DNA of 64,000 bases from Candidatus Limicola stercorigallinarum. Lineage in GTDB: Bacteria > Actinomycetota > Coriobacteriia > Coriobacteriales > Coriobacteriaceae. The DNA lies in NCBI GenBank assembly GCA_018711625.1, contig DVID01000024.1, positions 1 to 64,000 of the forward strand. Direction: 5' to 3'. The translations under genes and the position numbers were made by a program. Of the stretch, positions 14,173 through 23,840 are shown piece by piece (position 1 is the stretch's first letter; each line of letters begins with the position of its first letter). The notes beneath the pieces were generated by a model. It did no database searches, was not told the DNA's origin, and was given only the letters and a program-made list of their open reading frames with translations.

Positions 14173-15963
14173 GTGACCAAACGCACGCGCTCCGTTACCC
14201 TTCGCACCCTTCAGTATTACTGGGCTGTCACGCGCTCGCAGCTTCCCATGTTCATTGCCGATGTGACCGTTACCTTGGGATACGTGTTTTTCCTCACCTT
14301 TGCAAACCCCCTTATTGTGGGCGCCATCGTAGACTTGGTGGGCGCGGGCAACATCGCCGCCTCGGAGGTGCTGCCCGTGTTTGGACCCTACATTGTGGCG
14401 CTCGTGGTGGTGAATGTGCTGGGCCAGGCATGCAGCAAGCTGCAAGACTACACCTGCGCCCGCCTGGAGATCCGCGCCGGCTACGAGCTGGGGCGCCAGG
14501 CCTTCGACACGCTCTCCAACCAGTCGATGACCTTCCACACTAACCGCTTTGGCGGCTCGCTGGTAAGCTCAACGCAGAAGTTCATCTCGGCATATAGCTT
14601 GCTTATGGACAACTTCACCTACTCTGCCCTGCCCACGGCGGCAACAGCGGTGCTCACGCTTGCCATGCTCGCGCCCTTGGTGCCCGCCTATGTTGCCCTG
14701 CTGGCAGTGGTGCTTGCAGCCTACGTAGCCATCGTGTTCAAGCTCTACCGCAAGATCCTGCCCATCAATGCGGCGGCATCGGCCGCGCAAAACCGCCTCT
14801 CGGGCGAGCTCTCAGACTCCATCACCAATATCCTTGCCGTCAAGACCGCCGGACGCGAGGCCTACGAGCAGCAGCTTTTTGAACGGGCAAACCAAGAGGT
14901 GCGCGCCGCCGACAGCCAGCGCATGCGGCGCACCGTCAAAACCGGAGCCGTCACCAGCTCGCTCATTGTGCTCATGATGGGCATCACGGCGGTGTTTATC
15001 GCTGGCGGCGGCGCATGGTTTGGCATTTCGGCGGGCACACTTGTGATGATGTTCACCTACACCAACACGCTCTGCAACCGCTTCAACATGTTGTCGCAGA
15101 TGTTCCAGCAGATCAACCGTGTGTTTGGCGAAGCGCACGACCTTACCGTAGCGCTCGACGAGCCGCGCCTGGTGGCGGACGACCCTGCCGCGCCCGCGCT
15201 CCACGTGCCGCAGGGGGCCATCGAGTTTTGCGATGTTGATTTTCGCTATGCCGACGCCGGGGTAGATGACGCCGTGTTCCATGGGTTCAACCTTGTCATT
15301 CCCGCAGGACAGCGCGTTGGCCTCGTAGGGCGTTCGGGAAGTGGTAAAACCACGCTTACCACGCTCTTGCTGCGCCTGGCAGACCTCTCGGGCGGGCACA
15401 TCCTCATCGACGGCCAGGACATCGCCCACGTGAGCCAGGTGAGCCTGCGCCAGCACATTGCCTACGTGCCACAGGAGCCGCTGCTATTCCATCGCACCGT
15501 GCGTGAGAATATTGCCTACGGGCGGCCCGACGCCACCGACGAGGAAATTCGCCAGGCCGCCGCGAAGGCCAATGCGCTTGAGTTCATCGAACGCCTACCA
15601 CAAGGATTTGATACGCAGGTGGGCGAACGCGGCGTGAAGCTCTCGGGCGGGCAGCGCCAGCGCATCGCCATCGCCCGCGCCATCCTCATCGATGCGCCCA
15701 TCCTGGTGCTCGACGAGGCCACGAGCGCCCTTGACTCCGAAAGCGAACGCCTCATTCAAGAGGCGCTCACCAACCTCATGCGTGGGCGCACCTCGCTCGT
15801 AATCGCGCACCGTTTGTCTACCGTGGCGGCGCTCGACCGCATTGTGGTTATTCGCGACGGCGAGATTGTAGAAGACGGTACGCACGACGAGCTCGTGCGA
15901 GCGAGTGGCGAGTACGCGCAGCTGTGGAACCGCCAATCGGGCGCGTTCTTGGGAACGGAGTAG
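14173..15963 (+). CDS. ABC exporter, fused membrane and ATPase domains
   Basis: Half-transporter of the MsbA/LmrA type: a six-helix membrane domain in about residues 1-330 followed by an ATPase domain, 596 residues in all. Walker A is GRSGSGKTT near residue 385, the Q-loop is AYVPQEP, the signature LSGGQRQR and Walker B ILVLDEATSALD, then the H-loop IAHRLS. The GTG at 14173 has AAAGGA six bases upstream. It should work as a homodimer, exporting lipids, peptides or drugs; the substrate cannot be read from sequence. It stands alone, divergent from rplJL. Confidence 0.9.
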   Translation: MTKRTRSVTLRTLQYYWAVTRSQLPMFIADVTVTLGYVFFLTFANPLIVGAIVDLVGAGNIAASEVLPVFGPYIVALVVVNVLGQACSKLQDYTCARLEIRAGYELGRQAFDTLSNQSMTFHTNRFGGSLVSSTQKFISAYSLLMDNFTYSALPTAATAVLTLAMLAPLVPAYVALLAVVLAAYVAIVFKLYRKILPINAAASAAQNRLSGELSDSITNILAVKTAGREAYEQQLFERANQEVRAADSQRMRRTVKTGAVTSSLIVLMMGITAVFIAGGGAWFGISAGTLVMMFTYTNTLCNRFNMLSQMFQQINRVFGEAHDLTVALDEPRLVADDPAAPALHVPQGAIEFCDVDFRYADAGVDDAVFHGFNLVIPAGQRVGLVGRSGSGKTTLTTLLLRLADLSGGHILIDGQDIAHVSQVSLRQHIAYVPQEPLLFHRTVRENIAYGRPDATDEEIRQAAAKANALEFIERLPQGFDTQVGERGVKLSGGQRQRIAIARAILIDAPILVLDEATSALDSESERLIQEALTNLMRGRTSLVIAHRLSTVAALDRIVVIRDGEIVEDGTHDELVRASGEYAQLWNRQSGAFLGTE

Positions 15964-16139
15964 CCGCGTGCACCGCGCACACGGCCTCTACCTGCGCATG
16001 CAAGCGCCTCTTGCGTACTCCGGCAAAATGACAGCTGCCACTTGCTAGCCGCGTCTCTTCCCCGTGGGTACACTGGCGTCAGGGAGGTAGCCGCATGCGC
16101 GCCTCTTTCTGCCCGGCTCCTTGCGTGAAAGGAGAGCCC

Positions 16140-16949
16140 ATGAACGCCGAGGTTGCCCAATGCCTTGCTAACGCGCGTCGCGCCCGTGGCATCACGCAGG
16201 AGGAGCTGGCGAACCGCCTGGGCGTGAGCCGCCAGGCGGTATCGAACTGGGAACGCGGGGAGACATCGCCCGATACCGACAACCTCATTGCGCTCGCCCG
16301 CATCTACCACATGAGCTTGGACGAGCTGCTAGGCATTGACACTCCCCGCCCGGGCGAGGATTCGATCACGGCCGATGACGCAAGTGGTGAGGCCTACGCG
16401 GCCCGTGAAGAAGAGCAGCCAGCAGGCCCGGTAACAGCGGGCCAATCAGCGGAGAGCGATCCGGAGTCCAGCGACGATAGCCTTGCCGCCAACATTCAGA
16501 TACTCGCCGACGATGCTGAGCAGCGACAGACATTCTGGCGGCGCGTTAAGTGGGCCGCGGGAGCCGCTATCGTGTTTATAGTGATTGGCATACCCCTCAT
16601 CGTTTTGCTGCTGAGCGGCATGAGAAGGACCATGGTGATTCTGGAGGGCACCGCTACCGACGTAGACCCCTCAACCGGCGCCTTTACGCTCGTGCTCGAT
16701 GAGCCTATACGATTCTCCGAGCGCTCCCCTGCCTATACGTCCTTTGTGGTGACGCCCACGAAGGACGTCGAGTATTTCTTGCCGCCCAAAACTGATGCCG
16801 AGGGTACCGTATACGCCGGCACCGAGTATGCCGATACCTACCAACTTCCTGAAGGGGCACACGTGCGCGTGGGGTACAACACCACCGCAATCAACTCCCA
16901 TAATCTGCCGGAAGCGTTTTCTTGCGACCATATTGAGATCCTTCCGTAG
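16140..16949 (+). CDS. XRE-family regulator with a membrane anchor
   Basis: The first 65 residues form a classic XRE helix-turn-helix (GITQEELANRLGVSRQAVSNWERGETSPDTDNLIALARIY, then MSLDELLG). An acidic linker follows, then one hydrophobic membrane segment near residues 140-165 (AAIVFIVIGIPLIVLLLSG) and about 100 residues outside the membrane with no recognised domain. The ATG follows a GGAGAG site. This build, a DNA-binding head tethered to a membrane sensor, is common in Firmicutes and Actinobacteria, but the ligand is unknown. The next gene starts 76 bases later and may be co-transcribed. Confidence 0.85.
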   Translation: MNAEVAQCLANARRARGITQEELANRLGVSRQAVSNWERGETSPDTDNLIALARIYHMSLDELLGIDTPRPGEDSITADDASGEAYAAREEEQPAGPVTAGQSAESDPESSDDSLAANIQILADDAEQRQTFWRRVKWAAGAAIVFIVIGIPLIVLLLSGMRRTMVILEGTATDVDPSTGAFTLVLDEPIRFSERSPAYTSFVVTPTKDVEYFLPPKTDAEGTVYAGTEYADTYQLPEGAHVRVGYNTTAINSHNLPEAFSCDHIEILP

Positions 16950-17024
16950 TCGCGCCATGCGCGCCACCGAGATTTGTGCAGAATGGGCATACGAGCAGGC
17001 AGCGCTAAACCGAAAGGCCGGGCA

Positions 17025-17855
17025 ATGAGCACAAGCGAGCTTGAAAAGGGCGATGCAGAGGCAGGACGCCGAATTGCGTGCGTCGCTCTGGCAACGCAGG
17101 ACGAAGGACGAACCGCTGTTGAGCTTATGCTCAATGACTTTTGCGATGCTCTGGCAGCCTACGAGCGCATTTCTTCCCGCCTGGTTGGCGTCAAAAGTAC
17201 CGGCTTTCAGGCGACGCGGTTGACAGCGTTCAACCTGCTGCAGAGCGGAACGCCGCAGCGGGATGAAGAGCCAGCAGACGGCGCAAATGTACGCAACAAG
17301 GTGGCGCATGCCAGCGCATCAGAGCCCGCATCCGCCGATACGCTGGTCATTGCCCTAGCTGTGAACGCATTCCAAAACAGCGCAGGCCGCGCGACGCGAA
17401 CAGGCGCAAATGGTACAGATGCCTTCACCCTAGCGACTCTCACCGACACGCTCACCCGGAGCGCACGCGCCGCCAACCTTGTACCCGGTGGGCATGTATA
17501 CGCCATCGCAGCTGATGCTGACTGGGAGCCGGTAGCTGCTCTTACTTGTCTCGACCACTTGGAGCATGCCTGCCGCACGCCGGGCGCCTCGTGGAACGGC
17601 GGCATTGCCACGGGGGCTCTTGGGCTATTGCCCCGCCTTATGCACAGCCCACGCCTTGGCGCCTGGCGGCGCCCCCTTTCCGAGCACATCGATCGCCTGG
17701 TTGCCGCCGTGCGCATGGGCTGCACCCTGGGTGAGCTCGATCACCTCACCTCACCCGACGCGCATCCAAGCATTGCCGACAGCATCGAAACCGTGCATTA
17801 CCGTCTTCCCCGCAGGCTTTACGAGCTAGGATTTGCTCCACGCAAGCAGGGGTAA
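17025..17855 (+). CDS. Hypothetical protein, possibly flavodoxin-like
   Basis: I do not recognise this 276-residue protein with confidence. The second half (LVIALAVNAFQNS near residue 106, then W-N-G-G-I-A-T-G-A-L-G, R-x-x-L-S-E-H-I-D-R-L-V-A-A-V and a basic tail) recalls the C-terminal layout of NAD(P)H-dependent FMN reductases. The usual N-terminal flavin-phosphate loop is not evident. No signal peptide or membrane segment. The ATG at 17025 follows AAAGG. It lies 75 bases after the membrane-anchored XRE regulator on the same strand, so the two may form one unit. Confidence 0.55.
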   Translation: MSTSELEKGDAEAGRRIACVALATQDEGRTAVELMLNDFCDALAAYERISSRLVGVKSTGFQATRLTAFNLLQSGTPQRDEEPADGANVRNKVAHASASEPASADTLVIALAVNAFQNSAGRATRTGANGTDAFTLATLTDTLTRSARAANLVPGGHVYAIAADADWEPVAALTCLDHLEHACRTPGASWNGGIATGALGLLPRLMHSPRLGAWRRPLSEHIDRLVAAVRMGCTLGELDHLTSPDAHPSIADSIETVHYRLPRRLYELGFAPRKQG

Positions 17856-18007
17856 CGTCAGGCGCAACCAGCACCTTCGCCCCGAGCGAGAGCTTACCCC
17901 GCGCAAGCACGGATACACGCACTTGCCACCTTGTGATAGCGGGGTGCATCAAGCAGGTGCAGCTTTGTCTGCGTTGCACGCGCTCCAAAGAGCACGCTCC
18001 GCCGGCA

Positions 18008-18664
18008 TCACAGCAGCGGCCCAAGCGCCTCACGCCAACGGTCAATGAGCCGCTCCAAGCTCCATGCAGCGTTCGCCGGGCTCGTTGAGGGTAGCACCTC
18101 TGCTGGCAAATCCACGCGCTCTTGTAAATAGCGCCGGTAAAGACGGCCCGCCGTGCCTCCGTTGCAGAGCACCGCCTGAATGCGTGCCTGTTCGAGCACG
18201 CGCTCAATGGCTACCGGCACCACGTTTTTGATACTTGCGTCGCTCGAGCCCTTGATGTCGCAACTCTCGATTACATCCCATAGCGCTATCCCGTGCCGCA
18301 GCAGCAGATCCCGCTTGTAAGCAATCGACATCTCAAGCGTAACAGGTTGAGACGGCTCGGCCGGCAGGCACGCCTTGCTGGACGCAGCCATGCACCCTGG
18401 CAGCACATCGCGTCCGCAGGTCAGCGCTTCCTCAGCCCTCATGCTCGGAACCATCAGCTCGCCCTCGTTAGGCGGTACCGACTCATCCAGACATGCTGCC
18501 ATCACACGCCAGAACCGGTTGAGGGGGTTGCCGTAATAAAAAGCGTTTGCGCGCGAAAGAACCGACGGGAACGACCCCAGCACTAGCACACGCGAGCACC
18601 CGTCCACCACGGGATCAAAGCCGTGGTCAATATGCTGGTACTCCTGGTTGCTGCCGGTGCTCAT
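18008..18664 (-). CDS. DNA-deoxyinosine (hypoxanthine) glycosylase, UDG family 6-like
   Basis: Base-excision repair enzyme that removes deaminated bases such as hypoxanthine from DNA. The 218-residue protein has the uracil-DNA-glycosylase-fold signatures VLGSFPSVLSRANAFYYGNPLNRFWRVM near the N-terminus and PSTSPANAAWS near the C-terminus, the pattern of the hypoxanthine-DNA glycosylase branch. The ATG at 18664 follows GGGAGG. Convergent with the upstream plus-strand gene and divergent from the nicotinamidase-like gene. Confidence 0.85.
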   Translation of the reverse strand: MSTGSNQEYQHIDHGFDPVVDGCSRVLVLGSFPSVLSRANAFYYGNPLNRFWRVMAACLDESVPPNEGELMVPSMRAEEALTCGRDVLPGCMAASSKACLPAEPSQPVTLEMSIAYKRDLLLRHGIALWDVIESCDIKGSSDASIKNVVPVAIERVLEQARIQAVLCNGGTAGRLYRRYLQERVDLPAEVLPSTSPANAAWSLERLIDRWREALGPLL

Positions 18665-18823
18665 CGTGCCTCCCGAACGAAATCCCCGCAATCTGTGCGT
18701 TCATCGCGCACAACCATACCGCACATTTTGCCTGTTGGCAGGCGTGGGCACGCGTGCCACAATGACATATGTCACGCGAACGTCAACATAGCGCTGGCGC
18801 TAAGCCATATATAGGGAGGACCT

Positions 18824-19360
18824 ATGGGCAACAAGTATCTTATTGTCATCGATATGCAAAACGACTTTGTGGATGGCGCGCTCGGCACGCCCGAAGCGCA
18901 GGCCATTGCCGATGCCGTTGTTGAAGAGGCAAAATCCTTCGACGGCACGGTTGCCTTCACGCTCGACACACATGGCGAGAACTACCTCTCCTCGCAGGAA
19001 GGCGCAAACCTGCCCGTCCCCCATTGCATCAAGGGTACGCCTGGCTGGCAGCTCATCCCTGCGCTCGACAGCGTAGCCCATGAACGCAACGCGCGTATTT
19101 TTGAAAAGCCCACCTTTGGGTCAACTGATCTTGCCGCGTGGCTGCAGGCCGAAAACGCCGCGAACCCCATTGAATCCATTGAGCTGGTAGGTGTGTGCAC
19201 CGATATTTGCGTGGTATCGAACGCCCTGCTCATCAAGGCGGTGCTGCCTGAGGTCTCTCTCGTGGTGGACGCTGCGCTCTGCGCCGGAGTCACGCCCGCG
19301 GCACACGAGGCCGCCCTTGCGACCATGCGCAGCTGCCAGGTGCAGGTATTGAACGCATAG
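18824..19360 (+). CDS. Isochorismatase-family cysteine hydrolase, nicotinamidase-like
   Basis: 178-residue hydrolase of the isochorismatase superfamily. The catalytic triad is visible as Asp10 (IDMQNDF), Lys95 (FEKPTFGS) and Cys129 (VGVCTDICV). Asp48, His50 and His67 (DTH; PVPHCIKGTPGW) match the metal site of nicotinamidases. Conversion of nicotinamide to nicotinate for NAD salvage is therefore the leading guess, although related amidases share the motifs. GGAGG lies about six bases upstream of the ATG. Standalone; the element at 19399-19612 follows it. Confidence 0.85.
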   Translation: MGNKYLIVIDMQNDFVDGALGTPEAQAIADAVVEEAKSFDGTVAFTLDTHGENYLSSQEGANLPVPHCIKGTPGWQLIPALDSVAHERNARIFEKPTFGSTDLAAWLQAENAANPIESIELVGVCTDICVVSNALLIKAVLPEVSLVVDAALCAGVTPAAHEAALATMRSCQVQVLNA

Positions 19361-19398
19361 GGCAGAGCGCAAAGGCAGTTTTTTCACACGAAGCGGTT

Positions 19399-19612
19399 AT
19401 TTCTAGACAGTTAGTTCAGATATGCACGATTGCCAGCAAGCTACGTGGAAGGCGAACGCGCTAGACTATCTAAATGCTAGATGACTGCATACCCCAATTG
19501 CGCATTTCCCGCTGTTTCCAACAGTTTTGAGCAGCGCTAAGTAACGTGGCGCGCGGCCCCAAGGCGAGAGGCCGCGCGCCATCGTTCATATCTGAACTAA
19601 CTGTCTAGAAAT
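19399..19612. repeat. 214-bp element bounded by a perfect 26-bp inverted repeat
   Basis: Arms 19399-19424 and 19587-19612 are exact reverse complements (outer part ATTTCTAGACAGTTAGTTCA). They enclose 162 bases in the gap between the nicotinamidase-like gene and feoB. The interior contains an 11-bp perfect GC-rich hairpin (19550-19560 with 19570-19580, GGCGCGCGGCC). No ORF and no clear target-site duplication. Candidate MITE-like element or invertible segment. Confidence 0.75.
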
Positions 19613-19642
19613 CAGAGTGCGAGCAGAAAAAATGGCTCAAGC

Positions 19643-22003
19643 CTATGCCAGACCGAGCGCCGCACCCGCCACGCGCACGACAAAAGCCACAATCCAGGCC
19701 ACACCGCACTGCATAAGCACCACCCAGAACGCATAACGACCGCCAAGCTCGTTTTTAACAGCCGAAACTGCTGCCACGCACGGCGTATAGAGCAGTACAA
19801 ACACCAAAAACACCACGGCGGTGAGCGGCGAAAATAGCTGCGACAGAGCAGCAGTTGAACCACCCATGAGCACCGTCAACGTGGCAACCACGTTCTCCTT
19901 GGCTCCAAAGCCAGCCACCAAAGCAGCAGCGGCAATCCACGAACCAAACCCCAGCGGCGTAAACAAGGGCGCAATCAGTGTTCCCAACGCGGCGAGCATG
20001 CTCTGGCCCTGGTCAGACACCACGTTGAAGCGAATGTCAAACGTCTGCAGGAACCAAATGACCACGCTTGCCACAAAGATGATGGTAAATGCCTTTGTAG
20101 CAAAGCCCTTTGCCTTGTCCCACGCAAGCAGCAGCGTGGTTTTTGCGCTGGGCAATCGGTAGTTGGGAAGCTCCATCACAAACGGCACCGGGTCACCCTT
20201 GAACGCCGTGTGCTTGAGCACCAGCGCCACCAGCACGCCTACCACCATGCCCGCAACATACAGGCCAATCATCACGAGCGGCGCATAATCGGGGAAAAAC
20301 GCCGCCGAAAAAAGCGCGTACACCGGCAGCTTGGCCGAACAACTCATGAACGGCGTGAGCATCACCGTCATCTTGCGGTCATGCTCTGAGGGCAACGTAC
20401 GCGTAGCCATAATGGCAGGTACCGAGCAGCCAAATCCAATGAGCATTGGCACGAAGCTCCGCCCCGAAAGACCGAGCTTGCGCAGGATCTTGTCCATCAC
20501 GAAGGCCACGCGCGCCATGTAGCCCGAATCTTCAAGCACGGAAAGCAGCAGAAACAGCACCACGATAATGGGCAAAAACGAAAGCACGCTGCCCACGCCA
20601 GCAAAGACACCCTCAATAACGAGGGAATGCACCACGGGATTCACGCCAAAGTTGGTGAGTGCAGTGTCCACGACGTTGGTGAATGCTTCAATACCCATCT
20701 CGAGCAGGTCGGAGAGACGCTGGCCCACCACATCAAAGGTCAGCCAGAACACAAGTGCCATGATGAGAATAAACACCGGGATTGCCGTGTATTTACCAGT
20801 AAAGATGCGGTCGGCGGCCACAGAACGCAGGTGCTCGCGGCTCTCGTGCGGCTTCACAACGCTCGCACCGCAAACGCGCTCAATAAAGCTGAAGCGCATA
20901 TCGGCCAACGCCGCCATGCGATCACGACCAGACTCCTCTTCCATCTGACGGATGATATGCTCCACTGTCTCGATCTCGTTCTGATCGAGAGCGAGCGCAT
21001 CAAGCACGAGCTTGTCACCCTCGATGAGCTTGGTTGCAGCAAAGCGCACCGGAAGGTTCGATGCCGCTGCGTGGTCTGCGATAAGGTGGATAAGGCCGTG
21101 GATGCAGCGGTGCAGCGCGCCGTGGTCGGGACCGTCAGGAGCGCAGAAGTCTACGCGCCCGGGGTGTTCGCGATAGCGCGCCACATGGAGCGCGTGCTCA
21201 ACCAGCTCTCCAATGCCCTCGTTTTTTGCGGCCGAGATCGGCACCACGGGAATGCCAAGCGCCGTCTCGAGCGCGTTCACATCCACCGTTCCGCCGTTTT
21301 CTGTGAGCTCGTCCATCATGTTCAAGGCGAGCACCATCGGGCGATCGAGCTCCATAAGCTGCAGCGTAAGGTAGAGATTGCGCTCGATATTGGTGGCATC
21401 CACGATGTCGATGATTGCGTTGGGCTGCTCGTCCAAAATAAACCGGCGGCTCACCACCTCCTCGCTTGTATAGGGCGAAAGCGAGTAGATACCAGGCAGG
21501 TCGGTGATGGTGACGTTGGCGTGTCCCTTGATCTGGCCGTCCTTGCGGTCCACGGTAACGCCCGGGAAATTGCCCACGTGCTGGTTGGAGCCAGTAAGCT
21601 GGTTAAAAAGCGTTGTCTTGCCGCAGTTTTGGTTGCCCACCAAAGCAAAGCTCAGCTGAGCACTCTCGGGGAGTGGGGCCGTACCTTCACGACGCGGGTG
21701 TGCCGGCTCCTCTCCAAAAGCAGGATGGGCCGAGGTGCTTGCGATAGGATTTTTGCGCGGGCTGTTGTGCGCATCGTGCACGTCGGTAACCACAATGCGT
21801 GCGGCGTCGGCGCGGCGCAGCGTAAGCTCGTAGCCTCGCAGGCGAATCTCAAGCGGGTCACCCATGGGGGCATATTTCATCATGGTGACCTCGGTGCCCG
21901 GCGTAAGCCCCATATCGAGAATGTGCTGTCTGAGCGACGAATCGTCCGATTCTACCGACTCAATAATTGCATCTTTACCAATCTCGAGGTCATCGAGCTT
22001 CAT
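19643..22003 (-). CDS. feoB: Ferrous iron transporter, FeoA-FeoB fusion
   Basis: 786-residue inner-membrane Fe(II) importer. Residues 1 to about 75 are a FeoA-type SH3-like domain (MKLDDLEIGKDAIIESVES, MGLTPGTEVTMMKYAPMGDP). A low-complexity linker follows, then the FeoB G-protein domain with P-loop GNQNCGKTT near residue 120, GNFPGVTVDRKDG, DLPGIYSL and NMMDE. The membrane part carries the Gate motifs (FGCSVPAIMATRTL and MSCSAKLPVYALF) with conserved cysteines. Fusion of FeoA to FeoB occurs in several anaerobes. No separate feoA or feoC is seen. An iron-responsive repressor site is expected upstream but not identified with confidence. Confidence 0.95.
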   Translation of the reverse strand: MKLDDLEIGKDAIIESVESDDSSLRQHILDMGLTPGTEVTMMKYAPMGDPLEIRLRGYELTLRRADAARIVVTDVHDAHNSPRKNPIASTSAHPAFGEEPAHPRREGTAPLPESAQLSFALVGNQNCGKTTLFNQLTGSNQHVGNFPGVTVDRKDGQIKGHANVTITDLPGIYSLSPYTSEEVVSRRFILDEQPNAIIDIVDATNIERNLYLTLQLMELDRPMVLALNMMDELTENGGTVDVNALETALGIPVVPISAAKNEGIGELVEHALHVARYREHPGRVDFCAPDGPDHGALHRCIHGLIHLIADHAAASNLPVRFAATKLIEGDKLVLDALALDQNEIETVEHIIRQMEEESGRDRMAALADMRFSFIERVCGASVVKPHESREHLRSVAADRIFTGKYTAIPVFILIMALVFWLTFDVVGQRLSDLLEMGIEAFTNVVDTALTNFGVNPVVHSLVIEGVFAGVGSVLSFLPIIVVLFLLLSVLEDSGYMARVAFVMDKILRKLGLSGRSFVPMLIGFGCSVPAIMATRTLPSEHDRKMTVMLTPFMSCSAKLPVYALFSAAFFPDYAPLVMIGLYVAGMVVGVLVALVLKHTAFKGDPVPFVMELPNYRLPSAKTTLLLAWDKAKGFATKAFTIIFVASVVIWFLQTFDIRFNVVSDQGQSMLAALGTLIAPLFTPLGFGSWIAAAALVAGFGAKENVVATLTVLMGGSTAALSQLFSPLTAVVFLVFVLLYTPCVAAVSAVKNELGGRYAFWVVLMQCGVAWIVAFVVRVAGAALGLA

Positions 22004-22215
22004 ACGAATCCCCTCTGCACGTAATCATGTCCGGAACGATTGTAAACGCATGCCCTACATGCAACAGCCTAAGTAGCGAGTTTTATCCCATCTTTATATG
22101 AACATGTGTGCATGTGGAACACCATGGGGACGAGAGCGGGCTGGTTGCCCCATTCTCCCTGCCGCTTTCGCGCTATAGTGCTGCGTATGCCAACACCGCT
22201 CCAGAAAGGACTGAC

Positions 22216-22866
22216 ATGGCATCAGATACCGTAACTCCCGCCGCGAGCGCCGGGCCCGCGAACCGCAACATCAAGAATGTTGTCCTTGACATGGGCGGCG
22301 TGCTCATGACGTTCAATGGTCTTTCGTTCGCACGCCATTACACCGAAACCGAGAAGGATGCCCTCCTGCTCCACCAGGCCTACTTTGGGCGTAACGAGTG
22401 GGCCCTGCTCGATGCCGGCGTCATCGCCGTGCCCACCATGGAGCGCATCGCCCAAGCGCACCTGCCCGAGCGCTTGCACCCCAACCTTGCCGCCTGTGCG
22501 GCCGACTGGCAACGCTATTCGGTACCCATCCCTCAAACAGAGGAGCTGGTAAAAGACCTCAAAGCCCAAGGATACGGGCTTTATTTGCTTTCCAACGCCT
22601 CCCGCGAAATTGACAAGCAACTCGATCACTGCCCCGCCTACCAGCTTATGGATGGCCGCGTGGTTTCAGGCTTTGAGCGACTCATGAAGCCCGACCCCTC
22701 CATTTTCACGCTTTTGTGCGAGCGTTATGACCTGGACCCCGCGAGCTGCCTGTTTGTGGATGACAATGCCGACAACTGCCGCGGTGCCGAGGCTGCCGGC
22801 ATGCGCGCGTTTCACTTTACCGGCGACGCCGACGCGCTGCGTGTGCACATCGAAGCGCTGGGGTGA
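22216..22866 (+). CDS. HAD-family hydrolase
   Basis: 216-residue haloacid-dehalogenase phosphatase, probably acting on a small phosphorylated metabolite. Motif I is VVLDMGGVLMTF: the nucleophile Asp is present but the second acid of the usual DxD is replaced by Gly, as in the YihX/epoxide-hydrolase-like branch. Motif II is LLSNAS, motif III the lysine in RLMKPDPSIF, motif IV FVDDNADNCRGAEAAGM. The ATG at 22216 follows AAAGGA; in-frame codons before it lack a site. The substrate cannot be assigned. Confidence 0.85.
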   Translation: MASDTVTPAASAGPANRNIKNVVLDMGGVLMTFNGLSFARHYTETEKDALLLHQAYFGRNEWALLDAGVIAVPTMERIAQAHLPERLHPNLAACAADWQRYSVPIPQTEELVKDLKAQGYGLYLLSNASREIDKQLDHCPAYQLMDGRVVSGFERLMKPDPSIFTLLCERYDLDPASCLFVDDNADNCRGAEAAGMRAFHFTGDADALRVHIEALG

Positions 22867-23153
22867 TGCGAGGCGGCCCGTGCAGCCTCGGGCGTGCATC
22901 CGTGCAGCCGCGACCCGCATCTGCGGCCCACTGCTCCGGCCGCGTCGCTTGTCGCGCGCCCTTATCGCTGTCTACGCCGGCGCGCACCCGCGCGTTGCCG
23001 CAACCGCACGCCCTTGCCCCGCCATCCGGCCACGCGCCCTCAACCACCGTTGGGATGCATATTTCACACGTACGCCACCCCGCACGAGAGCATTGGGTAT
23101 CATGAAGGTGCCGCCGCATCGTGCGACGGAACAGGATCTCTAGGAGGATGTCC

Positions 23154-23726
23154 ATGAAACTATGGGATAAAATCAAGGGTATCGCCAGCTCCAGCGACGA
23201 CGTCACCACTCCGCAGGCCGCTTCGTTCCCCACCCGCTCCGACACTATCTACGCACCGGTCTCCGGCATTTTGATGCGTCTTGAAGAGATTAACGACGAG
23301 GTGCTCTCTGCTCACCTCTTTGGTGAGGGCTACGGCATTCTTCCGCTGAACGGCATTCTGTATGCGCCGGCAAGCGGTCGCATCGCCGCGACCACCGTCA
23401 CCAACCACTCCATCGGCATGCTCACCGATGACGGCGAAGAGCTGCTTATGCATATTGGCCTGGGCACCGTTGCCATGAATGGCAAGGGCTTCACCTGCCA
23501 TGTTCAGCAGGGTGACATCGTTAAGGCCGGCACCCCGCTCATCACCTTCGATACCGAAGCCATCAAGGCCGCCGGTTATGAAGACGTGGTAACCATCATC
23601 ATCTCCAACACCGGTGAGAATGTCCGCGTGAATCATGTGGGCAGCTCGGGCACGCTTTTGGGCGGCCGTCCGCTCGTGAAGGTGGGCGACGCGCTGCTCG
23701 TGATACGCAAGCCGCGCGAAGAGTAG
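23154..23726 (+). CDS. crr: PTS sugar transporter subunit IIA, glucose type
   Basis: 190-residue EIIA-Glc domain protein of the phosphoenolpyruvate phosphotransferase system; it takes phosphate from HPr-P and passes it to EIIB. After about 35 residues comes the fold IYAPVSGILMRLEEI. The active histidine lies in LLMHIGLGTVAMNG, and FTCHVQQGDIVKAGTPLITFD follows, all hallmarks. The ATG at 23154 has AGGAGG six bases upstream. Free-standing EIIA, followed by a strong terminator; it may serve several EIIBC permeases and have regulatory roles. The symbol is by resemblance. Confidence 0.88.
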   Translation: MKLWDKIKGIASSSDDVTTPQAASFPTRSDTIYAPVSGILMRLEEINDEVLSAHLFGEGYGILPLNGILYAPASGRIAATTVTNHSIGMLTDDGEELLMHIGLGTVAMNGKGFTCHVQQGDIVKAGTPLITFDTEAIKAAGYEDVVTIIISNTGENVRVNHVGSSGTLLGGRPLVKVGDALLVIRKPREE

Positions 23727-23775
23727 CGCCTGATTGCGCACGACATACCCGTGCGCCACACGCTATAAACGCATG

Positions 23776-23815
23776 AACCCCGGACCCTGGTGTAAGCGCA
23801 TCAGGGTCCGGGGTT
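23776..23815 (+). terminator. Rho-independent terminator of the PTS EIIA gene
   Basis: A 14-bp perfect stem (23776-23789 with 23802-23815) with a 12-base loop is followed by TTCTG, about 50 bases after the stop. Confidence 0.9.
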
Positions 23816-23840
23816 TTCTGTACACGCGTCTATGCGCATC

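Noticed and set aside
17856-18007. Small frames between the convergent genes near 17.9 kb
   Set aside because: No ribosome site, no conserved motif, and the stretch is shorter than needed to support a separate gene.
19399-19612. Definite phase-variable inverton
   Set aside because: Inverted repeats of this size fit invertible promoters, but no recombinase gene is present, no promoter was recognised inside, and read-level inversion cannot be seen from one sequence. Kept only as a hypothesis.
22004-22215. Iron-box upstream of feoB
   Set aside because: TTAGGCTGTTGC and GCATG-CCCTA-CATGC are only loosely like DtxR/IdeR or Fur sites, so the match is too weak to annotate.
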